Below are positions 56,941 to 64,000 of a stretch of DNA of 64,000 nucleotides, in pieces. Position 1 is the first letter of the stretch. The number at the start of each line of letters is the position of its first letter. The stretch spans positions 42,412 to 106,411 of the forward strand of contig NZ_RRYT01000018.1 of the NCBI RefSeq assembly GCF_006363815.1. The letters run 5' to 3'. This DNA comes from Thermomonospora catenispora. Its GTDB lineage: Bacteria; Actinomycetota; Actinomycetes; Streptosporangiales; Streptosporangiaceae. The translations under genes were made by a program, and so were the position numbers. Below the pieces are notes generated by a model. It was not told the DNA's origin and searched no databases. It saw only the letters and a program-made list of their open reading frames with translations.

Positions 56941-57807
56941 TCACGGCCGGGGACGGCGCGGGCGGGGCTGGCAGCGGGGGCAGCTGAAGGAGGAGCGGTT
57001 CATGAACGCGTCCCGGCGGATCGGCGTGCCGCACCGTGAGCACGGCTCGTCCCGCCGCCCGTAGACCTGCAGAGACCGGTCGAAGTACCCGCTCTCGCCG
57101 TTGACGTTCACATACAGGCTGTCGAACGAGGTCCCGCCGGCCGCCAACGCCGCCGTCATCACCTCGCGCACCGCCGCCAGCAGCCGCATGACCTCCGGCC
57201 GGGTGAGGTTCTCGGTGGCACGCGCCCAGTGCAGCCGCGCCCGCCACAGCGCCTCGTCGGCGTAGATGTTGCCGACCCCGCTGATCAGCGTCTGGTCCAG
57301 CAGCGCCCGCTTCAGCCCCGTCCGTCTGCGGCGCAACGCCCGATAGAACGCCTCGTCGTCGAAGGCGGGCTCCAGCGGATCGGCCGCGATGTGCGCGACC
57401 GGCTCGGGCACCGTCCCCCCGAACGCGTCCGGCACCAGCTCGGCGACCATCAGGTGACCGAACGTCCGCTGGTCCTCGAAGCGCAGGTCGTGGCCGTCGT
57501 CGGTGAACGTCAGCCGGGCCCGCAGATGCCTGCCCGGCGGCCGGTCCGGAGCGCCGACCAGCAGCTGGCCGCTCATCCCCAGATGGGCCAGCAGCGCACC
57601 GTCGTCCAACGGCAGCCACAGGTACTTGCCGCGGCGGCGGGGCGCCGCCACCGTGCGGCCGACCAGCCGAGCGACGAAGTCCTCGGCGCCCCCGGTCTGC
57701 CGCCGGACCGCCCGGGGGTGCAGCACCTCGGCCGAGGCGACGGTGCGGCCGGCCACCCAGCGCTCCAGCCCCCGGCGGACCACCTCCACCTCGGGCAGCT
57801 CGGGCAT
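56941..57807 (-). CDS. mutM: Formamidopyrimidine-DNA glycosylase
   Basis: A 288-residue Fpg/MutM that excises 8-oxoguanine and cleaves the strand. [20 protein letters not shown] gives the catalytic Pro2/Glu3. [34 protein letters not shown] and the zinc finger [20 protein letters not shown] then CPRC are complete. A short Pro/Arg tail follows the finger. The ATG at 57807 lies 4 bases after the rnc stop, so it is in the rnc operon. The gene order rnc-mutM is typical of actinomycetes. Confidence 0.96.
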   Translation of the reverse strand: MPELPEVEVVRRGLERWVAGRTVASAEVLHPRAVRRQTGGAEDFVARLVGRTVAAPRRRGKYLWLPLDDGALLAHLGMSGQLLVGAPDRPPGRHLRARLTFTDDGHDLRFEDQRTFGHLMVAELVPDAFGGTVPEPVAHIAADPLEPAFDDEAFYRALRRRRTGLKRALLDQTLISGVGNIYADEALWRARLHWARATENLTRPEVMRLLAAVREVMTAALAAGGTSFDSLYVNVNGESGYFDRSLQVYGRRDEPCSRCGTPIRRDAFMNRSSFSCPRCQPRPRRPRP

Positions 57808-57811
57808 CGGT

Positions 57812-58576
57812 TCAGCCGTCCCCGGAGCCGTCGGCCCCGCCCTCGCCGGCCTCGGCCTTGCGCTTGGCGGACATCTCGCGGATCGCGTTCCAGGCGGCCT
57901 CGGCGGCGTGCTGCTCGGCCTCCTTCTTGCTGCGTCCCACGCCGGACCCGTAGGCGACCCCGCCGACCAGCACGGTGGCGCGGAACGTCTTCTGATGGTC
58001 GGGGCCGCTCTCGTCCACGTGGTATTCGGGGACGCCCAGCTCCTCGACGGCGGTCAGCTCCTGCAGCGAGGTCTTCCAGTCCAGGCCCGCGCCCAGGCTG
58101 GCGGAGCGGTCGATCAGCCCGTCGAACAGCCGATGAACCAGCTTGGCGGCCTCCTCCAGACCGTGGTCCAGATAGACCGCCCCGATCAACGCCTCCAGCG
58201 TGTCGGCCAGGATCGAGTCCTTGTCCCGGCCGCCGGTGCCCTCCTCGCCGCGGCCCAGCCGGATGTAGGCGCCCGCGCCCAGCGAGCGGGCCACGCCGGC
58301 CAGCGCCCGCATGTTCACCACCGCGGCGCGCAGCTTGGCCAGCTGCCCCTCGGGCAGGTCCGGATGGGTGCGGAACAGGGTGTCGGTGACGACCAGGCCC
58401 AGCACCGAGTCGCCGAGGAACTCCAGGCGCTCGTTGGTGGGCAGGCCGCCGTTCTCGTAGGCGTAGGAGCGGTGCGTCAGGGCGCGCTCCAGCAGCTCGG
58501 GGTCCACCGAGACGCCGAGGGCGCGTTCGAGCCCGGCACGGTCGGGAGCGGGGCCGGAGGCCGGCTTGGCGGTCAC
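57812..58576 (-). CDS. rnc: Ribonuclease III
   Basis: A 254-residue RNase III that cuts double-stranded RNA, including rRNA precursors. The signature [20 protein letters not shown] holds the catalytic Glu and Asp, and [20 protein letters not shown] the second acidic pair. A C-terminal double-stranded RNA-binding domain ([20 protein letters not shown] and [14 protein letters not shown]) is intact. Start is the GTG at 58576 with GAGGAGGA. It lies 282 bases from rpmF, with a hairpin between them. Confidence 0.96.
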   Translation of the reverse strand: MTAKPASGPAPDRAGLERALGVSVDPELLERALTHRSYAYENGGLPTNERLEFLGDSVLGLVVTDTLFRTHPDLPEGQLAKLRAAVVNMRALAGVARSLGAGAYIRLGRGEEGTGGRDKDSILADTLEALIGAVYLDHGLEEAAKLVHRLFDGLIDRSASLGAGLDWKTSLQELTAVEELGVPEYHVDESGPDHQKTFRATVLVGGVAYGSGVGRSKKEAEQHAAEAAWNAIREMSAKRKAEAGEGGADGSGDG

Positions 58577-58827
58577 GGAATCCTCCTCGCGGACAGAGGG
58601 CGCCCGCCGTGCGCTGCACGGACGGCCGCAGCCGCCTGCGCCGGCTGCGCGTCGCCCGTGAGGGGTTCCGCGAAGACGAGGTGCGCGCCGGAGCGTTCCC
58701 CGGCGGACACCACGGCCTCGGGCTCCACCCTGCGATGCCGGCGGGGAGCGGGTCCCGCGCCGGCGCCGTCGCCCGGCGGTCGCCGCGACGGTGACGACGA
58801 AAAAGACAGTTCGCGGAGTGAACCGGC

Positions 58828-58850
58828 GGGGGCGGCCGCCGGCCGCCCCC
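58828..58850 (-). terminator. Hairpin between rpmF and rnc
   Basis: GGGGGCGGCC (58828-58837) and GGCCGCCCCC (58841-58850) make a 10-bp stem with a 3-nt loop, 9 bases past the rpmF stop. On the minus strand a CTTTTTCG occurs about 20 bases later. Probable partial terminator after rpmF. Confidence 0.55.
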
Positions 58851-58858
58851 GAGGAAGG

Positions 58859-59035
58859 TCAGCCCTGGGGGATGACCTGACGACGGTTGTAGGTGCCGCA
58901 GTTGGAGCACGCCGTGTGCGGCAGCTTCGGCTCACGGCACTGCGGGCACGCGATCAGGTTCGGCACGGTGGCCTTCCACTGTGAGCGCCGGTGCCGCGTG
59001 TTGCTGCGCGACTTCTTCCGCTTGGGGACGGCCAC
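58859..59035 (-). CDS. rpmF: 50S ribosomal protein L32 (bL32), zinc-binding form
   Basis: A 58-residue bL32. It begins [20 protein letters not shown] and ends [10 protein letters not shown]. Four cysteines (30, 33, 43, 46) in CPQC and CSNC mark the zinc-containing C+ form; many actinomycetes carry a second, Cys-free copy under Zur control elsewhere. The GTG at 59035 is the start. It lies 1 base after DUF177, the universal DUF177-rpmF pair. Confidence 0.96.
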   Translation of the reverse strand: MAVPKRKKSRSNTRHRRSQWKATVPNLIACPQCREPKLPHTACSNCGTYNRRQVIPQG

Positions 59036-59036
59036 T

Positions 59037-59621
59037 TCAGCCCTCCTGCTTTTCTTCTCGTAGGTCGGTCAGGTCCCGCAGCGCCGCCCACCGTGGGTCG
59101 ACGGTGTCGTGGCGATGGCCGGGTTCGACGTCCGCCAGCCGCGCCCCGCAGTCGGGGCACAGCCCGGGACAGTCGTCCCGGCACAGCGGGGACAGCGGCA
59201 GCGCGAGCACCACCGTGTCCCGCAGCACCGGCTCCAGGTCGATCGCATCGCCCTCGATCCGGTGCTCGTCCTCCTCGGCCTCCCCACCGGAGCGGGTGTC
59301 GGGGTAGACGAACAGTTCCTGAAAGTCCGCCTCGAAGTCCTCCTCGAGCGGGTCCAGGCAGCGCGCGCACTCCCCGGTGAGGGGCATCCGCGCGGTGCCC
59401 GTGACGAGGATGCCCTCCAGCACGGACTCGAGCCGCAGATCCAGCTCGACGTCGGCGCCCTCCGGGACGCCCACCATCTCGACGCCGAGATCCGCCGGGG
59501 CCGGAACGGTGCAGGTCAGCTCCTGCATCGACCCGGGACGCCGGTCCAGTGCCCGGGTGTCGAGCACCAACGGGGCGTTCGCATCGATGCGGATCAGAGC
59601 TTTCCTGCTTCCGTGGGACAT
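59037..59621 (-). CDS. YceD/DUF177 family protein
   Basis: A 194-residue YceD-family protein. [24 protein letters not shown] motif ([20 protein letters not shown]), with [13 protein letters not shown] and [20 protein letters not shown], holds conserved cysteines that may bind metal. The family accompanies rpmF in almost all bacteria and has been linked to 23S rRNA accumulation; its exact role is unsettled. ATG at 59621. It is followed by rpmF with 1 base between them. Confidence 0.93.
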   Translation of the reverse strand: MSHGSRKALIRIDANAPLVLDTRALDRRPGSMQELTCTVPAPADLGVEMVGVPEGADVELDLRLESVLEGILVTGTARMPLTGECARCLDPLEEDFEADFQELFVYPDTRSGGEAEEDEHRIEGDAIDLEPVLRDTVVLALPLSPLCRDDCPGLCPDCGARLADVEPGHRHDTVDPRWAALRDLTDLREEKQEG

Positions 59622-59725
59622 GGCGGATCGCGATCGTCAGACGGCGGCCGAACGGCGCCGTCTGCCAAGCGTACCCAACGGTCGGGACCGGTCCCAACTC
59701 GACGGCGCCGACCGCCGGGGAGTCC

Positions 59726-60214
59726 TCACTTCTCGCCGCGCAGCCGCTCCACCAGCCGCTGGTGGATCACCTCCGGGACCAGTCCGGAGATGTCCCCGCC
59801 GTACTTGACGACCTCCTTCATCAGGCTGGAGGACAGGAACGCATACAGCGGGTTGGTCGCCATGAACAGCGTCTCCACCCCGGCCATCCGGTGGTTCATC
59901 TGGGCGATCTGCAGCTCGTAGTCGAAGTCGCTGACCGCGCGCAGTCCTCGGACGATCACGGGGATGTCGTGCTGGCGGCAGTAGTCCACGGTCAGGCCGT
60001 GGAACTTGTCCACCTTGACGTTGCCGTAGTCCTTGGTGACCTCGCGCATCATCTCCACGCGCTCATCGACCGAGAACAGGCTCTGCTTGGAGATGTTGAT
60101 CAGCACCCCCACCACGACCTCGTCGTAGAGGTTGGAGGCACGGCTGATGATGTCGAGATGTCCGTTGGTTACGGGGTCGAACGACCCGGGACACAGGACA
60201 CGGCGCACGATCAC
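59726..60214 (-). CDS. coaD: Phosphopantetheine adenylyltransferase
   Basis: A 162-residue enzyme making dephospho-CoA from phosphopantetheine and [23 protein letters not shown] carries the nucleotidyltransferase TxGH-like motif, [20 protein letters not shown] the substrate Arg, and [20 protein letters not shown] the C-terminal signature. The start is the GTG at 60214 with GAGGG 7 bases upstream; another GTG at 60208 is close. Length fits CoaD. It lies between rsmD and DUF177, as in most actinobacteria. Confidence 0.96.
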   Translation of the reverse strand: MIVRRVLCPGSFDPVTNGHLDIISRASNLYDEVVVGVLINISKQSLFSVDERVEMMREVTKDYGNVKVDKFHGLTVDYCRQHDIPVIVRGLRAVSDFDYELQIAQMNHRMAGVETLFMATNPLYAFLSSSLMKEVVKYGGDISGLVPEVIHQRLVERLRGEK

Positions 60215-60334
60215 TTCCCTTCCCTCGACTGCACACGCCCACCCGTGCCTACGAGGGGCGATCTGCGGCGCGACCGTACCAAACCGGATCACCACGACCT
60301 GCGCCCGGCATGCCCGTTGTGCGTGGAACGGCCC

Positions 60335-60910
60335 TCATCCGGATGTCGATCCGGCGGCCCGGCCGTACCAGAAGACCGCCTCGCCGTAACGGCGATCCCG
60401 CTCGGGGAGGTACCCCGGCGGCCAGCGCAGCGCCGGGCCGCGGGCCGCCCGCTCCACCGCCACCAGCGCGTCGGCGGCCAGCCAGCCGTTGTCGCGCAGC
60501 GCCTCCAGCAGCCCGCTCACCGCCTCATCCGCCAACGCGTACGGCGGGTCGAGGAACACCAGGTCATAGGGCAGTTCCGGACGCCGCCGGACCAGCCGCT
60601 CCACCCGGCCGGCGACCACCTCGGCGCCGGGCAGGCCGAGCGCGGCGACGTTCCGCCGGATCACCGTGACCGCCCGGGGGTGCGCCTCGACCAGCAGCGC
60701 ATGCGCGGCCCCCCGCGACAGCGCCTCCAGCCCGACCGCCCCCGAGCCGGCGAACAGGTCCGCCACGCGCAGCCCGTCCAGCGGTCCCAGCAGCGCCCGC
60801 ACGGTGCCGAACAGCCCCTCCCGCGCCCGGTCGCTGGTGGGGCGGGTGTCCCTGCCGGGCGGCACGGTCAGCCGCCGTCCTCCGGCGACCCCCGCGATGA
60901 TCCTCGTCAC
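60335..60910 (-). CDS. rsmD: 16S rRNA (guanine966-N2)-methyltransferase
   Basis: A 191-residue Rossmann methyltransferase. IIAGVAGGRRLTVPPGRDTR and PTSDRAREGLFGTVRALLGP open it. VADLFAGSGAVGLEALSRGA is the SAM-binding motif and LVFLDPPYAL the catalytic NPPY-type motif. It modifies G966 of 16S rRNA. Start is ATG at 60910, which lies 4 bases after the recG stop, so the two are co-transcribed. Confidence 0.96.
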   Translation of the reverse strand: MTRIIAGVAGGRRLTVPPGRDTRPTSDRAREGLFGTVRALLGPLDGLRVADLFAGSGAVGLEALSRGAAHALLVEAHPRAVTVIRRNVAALGLPGAEVVAGRVERLVRRRPELPYDLVFLDPPYALADEAVSGLLEALRDNGWLAADALVAVERAARGPALRWPPGYLPERDRRYGEAVFWYGRAAGSTSG

Positions 60911-60914
60911 AGGC

Positions 60915-63152
60915 TCACGCCTTCTCCAGGAAGCCGACGCGCTCCTCGTCGAGGAGGACGGCCAGTTCGGCTGCCAGGGCGGGATTGTCCGCCAGCTCGG
61001 GGTCGGCGTCGACCAGGGCGGTGGCCTCCTCGCGGGCGAGGCGGATCAGCTCCTCGTCCTGGAGCAGCGTGAGCAACCGGAGGCTGGAGGCGCGGCCGGC
61101 CTGGGCGGCGCCGAGCACGTCGCCCTCCCGGCGCTGCTCCAGGTCCAGGCGGGACAGGGCGAACCCGTCGGTGGTGGAGGCGACGGCGTCCAGGCGCTCC
61201 CGGGCCCTGCCGCCGGGCTCGGCGTCGGTGACCAGCAGGCACAGGCCTGGCAGGGTGCCCCGGCCGACCCGGCCGCGCAGCTGGTGGAGCTGGGAGACGC
61301 CGAACCGGTCGGCGTCCATGATCACCATCACGGTGGCGTTGGGGACGTTCACCCCGACCTCGATCACCGTGGTGGCCAGCAGGACGTCCAGCTCGCCGGC
61401 GGCGAACCGGCGCATCACCGCGTCCTTGTCCTCCGGCGGCAGCTTGCCGTGCAGGACGCCGATCCGCAGCCCGGGCAGCAGCTCCTCCTCCAGCCGGGGC
61501 AGCAGGTCCAGCACGGCGATCGGGGCGCGGCGGCGCGCACCGTCCTCCTCGTCGCCGAGCGCGCCGCCGGGCTCGTCGCCGAGCAGCGCGGGGGCGCCCT
61601 CCTCCTCGCCCTCCTGCGCGCCGATGCGGGGGCACACGATGTAGGTCTGGCGGCCCTGGGCGGCCTCCTCGCGGATGCGCTCCCAGGTGCGGGCCAGGAA
61701 CTTGGGGCGCTCGGGCGGCACGACGTAGGTCTTGATCTCCGCCCGCCCGGCCGGGAGCTGGGCGAGGGTGGAGACCTCCAGGTCGCCGAACACCGTCATC
61801 GCCACCGTCCGTGGGATGGGGGTGGCGGTCATCACCAGCACGTGCGGACGGCCGTCGCCGGCCTTGGCGCGCAGCGCGTCGCGCTGCTCCACGCCGAAGC
61901 GGTGCTGTTCGTCGATCACGACCAGCCCCAGGTCGGCGAACTGCACCTGGTCCTCCAGCAGGGCGTGGGTGCCGACGACGATGCCGGCCTGGCCGGAGGC
62001 GGCGTCCAGCAGCGCCTGGCGGCGGGCCTTGGCGCCCTGCGATCCGGTGATCAGCGCGACCCGGGTGGCCTGCTCGGCGCCGCCGATCTGCCCGGCCTGC
62101 GCCAGCGGGCCGAGCATCTCGGTGATGGAGCGGTAGTGCTGCTGGGCCAGCACCTCGGTGGGGGCGAGCAGGGCGGCCTGTCCCCCGCCGTCGACGACCT
62201 GCAGCATCGCCCGCAGGGCCACGACGGTCTTGCCCGCGCCCACATCGCCCTGCAGCAGCCGGTGCATGGGGTGCTTGACGGACAGGTCCTCGGCGATCTC
62301 CGTGCCGACCCGGCGCTGCCCCTCAGTAAGGGAGAACGGCAGGGCCGCGTCGAAGGCGTCCAGCAGCCCGCCCTCGACGCGCGGCCAGGCCTTGGCGGGC
62401 AGCGCGGAGGCCGCCAGCCGGCGCTGCGCCAGGGCGACCTGCAGCACGAACGCCTCGTCCCACTTCAGCCGGCGGCGGGCGCGCTCCAGCTCGGCCCAGT
62501 CACGGGGCTTGTGGATGCCCCGGTAGGCCTCCTCCAGGCCGATGAGGCCGTGCCGCCGGAGGGTCGCCTCGGGCATCGGATCGGGGCCGAGCTCCAGCTG
62601 CGGCAGCACGATCTGCACGCACTCTTCGATCTTCCACGACTCCAGGCCCCTGGTGGCCGGATAGATCGGGATGATCTCCTCGGCGAACTCGCGGGCCATC
62701 TCCCCCGCCGCCGCGCTGGGCGCCACCGTCCGGAACTCCGGATGGGTGAGCTGCCGCTGCGGGCGTCCGCCGCCGCGCGGCCGGTAGACGGTGACCTTGC
62801 CGGAGAACAGCCCGCGGGTGCCGGGCGACAGTTCCCGTTCGGCCCGATAGGAGCCCTTGCGGCCGAAGAAGGTGAGCTTGAGATCGCCGTGGCCGTCGCT
62901 GACGGTGACCTCCAGCAGGTAGCCGGGAGGACGCGGGATGGTGCGGCCCTGCACCTTGGTCACCTCGGCCAGCACGGTGACGTACTCGCCCTCGCGCAGG
63001 CCGTCCAGATCGGTCAGCTCGCCGCGCTTGGCGTAGCGGCGGGGATAGTGGTGCAGCAGGTCCCCGACCGTGTGCAGATCCAGGCCGCTCGCCAGCACCT
63101 TGGCCGTCCTCGCCCCCAGCAGGTTGCGCAACGGCTCGTCGAGTTTGGCCAC
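60915..63152 (-). CDS. recG: ATP-dependent DNA helicase RecG
   Basis: A 745-residue RecG that drives fork regression and branch migration. The wedge/OB domain is N-terminal (HYPRRYAKRGELTDLDGLRE, LTFFGRKGSYRAERELSPG). Walker A is GDVGAGKTVVALRAML; the DExH box is VVIDEQHRFGVEQR; the motif III is MTATPIPRT. Helicase motif V-VI regions are GVNVPNATVMVIMDADRFG and QLRGRVGRGT. The GTG at 63152 is the start. It is probably the first gene of recG-rsmD-coaD, as in many actinomycetes. Confidence 0.96.
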   Translation of the reverse strand: MAKLDEPLRNLLGARTAKVLASGLDLHTVGDLLHHYPRRYAKRGELTDLDGLREGEYVTVLAEVTKVQGRTIPRPPGYLLEVTVSDGHGDLKLTFFGRKGSYRAERELSPGTRGLFSGKVTVYRPRGGGRPQRQLTHPEFRTVAPSAAAGEMAREFAEEIIPIYPATRGLESWKIEECVQIVLPQLELGPDPMPEATLRRHGLIGLEEAYRGIHKPRDWAELERARRRLKWDEAFVLQVALAQRRLAASALPAKAWPRVEGGLLDAFDAALPFSLTEGQRRVGTEIAEDLSVKHPMHRLLQGDVGAGKTVVALRAMLQVVDGGGQAALLAPTEVLAQQHYRSITEMLGPLAQAGQIGGAEQATRVALITGSQGAKARRQALLDAASGQAGIVVGTHALLEDQVQFADLGLVVIDEQHRFGVEQRDALRAKAGDGRPHVLVMTATPIPRTVAMTVFGDLEVSTLAQLPAGRAEIKTYVVPPERPKFLARTWERIREEAAQGRQTYIVCPRIGAQEGEEEGAPALLGDEPGGALGDEEDGARRRAPIAVLDLLPRLEEELLPGLRIGVLHGKLPPEDKDAVMRRFAAGELDVLLATTVIEVGVNVPNATVMVIMDADRFGVSQLHQLRGRVGRGTLPGLCLLVTDAEPGGRARERLDAVASTTDGFALSRLDLEQRREGDVLGAAQAGRASSLRLLTLLQDEELIRLAREEATALVDADPELADNPALAAELAVLLDEERVGFLEKA

Positions 63153-63266
63153 GCCCTACTTTCTACCGTGCGCCACCGACGGGATGGCGCACCTCGGCCC
63201 GTCGGGCGGCACGAGACGGCCCACCGGCGACGGGCCGGTGGGCCGGGGTGCGCCGTCGAGCAGGTC

Positions 63267-63461
63267 TCAGACGCTCGGCCGGACGACCTTGCCGGCCTTG
63301 ATGCACGAGGTGCAGGCGTTGATGCGCTTGGTCGCCCCGTTGACCACGGCGCGCACGCGCTGGATGTTGGGGTTCCAGCGGCGCGGGGTGCGGCGGTGCG
63401 AGTGGGAGACGCGCATGCCGAAACCGGGTCCCTTGCCGCAGACGTCGCAGACGGAAGCCAC
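63267..63461 (-). CDS. rpmB: 50S ribosomal protein L28 (bL28), zinc-binding form
   Basis: A 64-residue bL28. CDVCGKGPGFGMRVSHSHRR, TPRRWNPNIQRVRAVVNG and INACTSCIKAGKVVRPSV are the family core, and the CxxC pairs mark the C+ form. The start is the GTG at 63461 with TGGAG 8 bases upstream. It stands alone, 115 bases before recG and divergent from the DhaL/FakA gene, matching typical actinobacterial order. Confidence 0.96.
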   Translation of the reverse strand: MASVCDVCGKGPGFGMRVSHSHRRTPRRWNPNIQRVRAVVNGATKRINACTSCIKAGKVVRPSV

Positions 63462-63680
63462 GGGAAACTCCAAGTGATGTCGATGCCTTGTGGGCGCCCG
63501 GGTTCGAGCGCTCGCCAAAGTGGCGCCCCCGGCGGGTGCGCTGCTCAGCCAGGGTAGCCGACCCGCGCGCGAGTGCGCGAATCAGCATCGGCCCTCGACG
63601 CCGGTCCCCCGGGGCGCCCGGAATCGGCCCGTTCCCTCCCGGTCGACGCTAGCCTTCCGGGCACACGCGAGGGGGTGGGC

Positions 63681-64000
63681 GTGGGAGAGGTCCTGGACGC
63701 CGCGGCGGTGCGCCGCTGGTGCGGCCTGGCGGTGGAGGCGCTGGACCGGGCCCGTGCGGAGATCGACGCGCTGAACGTCTTCCCGATCCCGGACCGGGAC
63801 ACCGGCACCAACCTGTATCTGACCGCGCGCGCGGCGGCCGAGGCGGTGGCGGCGCTGCCGGACGGCGCCGGGCCCGCCGAGGTGTGGCGGGCCCTGGCCC
63901 GAGGGGCGCTGCTGGGGGCGCGCGGCAGCTCCGGGGCGATCCTCGGCCAGGCGCTGCGCGGGATGGCGGAGGTCTGCGGCGGGGCGGACGCCCCGGTCGG
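63681..64000 (+). CDS. fakA: DhaL-domain fatty-acid kinase-like protein FakA/YloV (partial, N-terminal part)
   Basis: Only the first 107 codons are in the window. LNVFPIPDRDTGTNLYLTAR and LLGARGSSGAILGQALRGMA are the DhaL nucleotide-binding motifs of the FakA/YloV group. FakA phosphorylates fatty acids bound to FakB in Firmicutes; actinobacterial members are less studied. The GTG at 63681 is chosen because GAGGGGG lies just before it; a GTG at 63675 is possible. It is divergent from rpmB and would be followed by recG in many genomes, but recG is on the other side here on the opposite strand. Confidence 0.9.
   Translation, partial: MGEVLDAAAVRRWCGLAVEALDRARAEIDALNVFPIPDRDTGTNLYLTARAAAEAVAALPDGAGPAEVWRALARGALLGARGSSGAILGQALRGMAEVCGGADAPV

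Noticed and set aside
63480..63530. A tRNA T-loop-like GGTTCGAGC near the rpmB start
   Set aside because: No acceptor stem, anticodon arm or CCA-side pairing is found around it.
60666..63557. A 963-codon open frame on the plus strand, antisense to recG
   Set aside because: It mirrors RecG codons and shows no domain, only Gly/Gln/His-rich noise from codon complementarity.

Overview
The window is very GC-rich, densely coded DNA from a high-GC actinomycete, most like the Streptosporangiales/Thermomonosporaceae (Actinomadura-type); this rests on gene order, actinobacterial marker proteins (DUF2469, KhpA, the rpmF-rnc-mutM block, PII-AmtB-GlnD order) and protein resemblance, and no database search was run. 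I recognise no rRNA, tRNA, insertion sequence, integrase or CRISPR array.

Layout. (1) 1-3091, minus strand: ispG (cut by the window edge), rseP and dxr, the MEP isoprenoid genes around a site-2 protease. (2) 3092-26355, accessory block: a secreted trypsin-like protease, a small Cys-rich protein, an orphan polyamine-type binding protein, a beta-alanine/semialdehyde catabolic pair (class III aminotransferase plus methylmalonate-semialdehyde dehydrogenase) facing a PucR regulator, a GCS2 ligase, an SDR lacking its catalytic residues, a WYL protein without its helix-turn-helix, a PH-domain membrane protein, then a tight cluster of flavoprotein, small membrane protein, zinc-ribbon/FHA protein, CPA2 cation/proton antiporter and Ser/Thr kinase (18260-24105). 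A frameshifted DUF664 gene, a HIT protein and a YwqG protein follow. (3) 26356-33518: DivIVA-repeat protein, rlmN, SUFU protein, and the cdsA-frr-pyrH-tsf-rpsB block. (4) 33803-38060, plus strand: M23 peptidase, yraN, comM, dprA. (5) 38345-63461, minus strand: DUF2469-rnhB-lepB, rplS-trmD-rimM-khpA-rpsP, ffh, glnD-glnB-amtB, ftsY, smc, a small coiled-coil gene, acyP-mutM-rnc-rpmF-DUF177-coaD-rsmD-recG, and rpmB. A DhaL/FakA-type gene leaves the window on the plus strand.

How it fits together. Most of the window is housekeeping: isoprenoid precursors, translation factors and ribosomal proteins, SRP targeting (ffh, ftsY), signal peptidase, chromosome condensation (smc), repair (mutM, recG, dprA) and nitrogen control (amtB-glnB-glnD, with a GlnR-like GAAAC repeat upstream of amtB). 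The most novel-looking unit is the overlapping FHA-antiporter-kinase operon led by a flavoprotein, which reads as a phosphorylation-controlled, possibly redox-linked ion-transport module; that function is inferred from domains and gene overlaps only. Next in interest are a WYL gene whose perfect TATAAT lies inside a LexA-box-like palindrome, a large inverted repeat just upstream of the aminotransferase, five helically phased GGAAC repeats, and two long T-free tracts.
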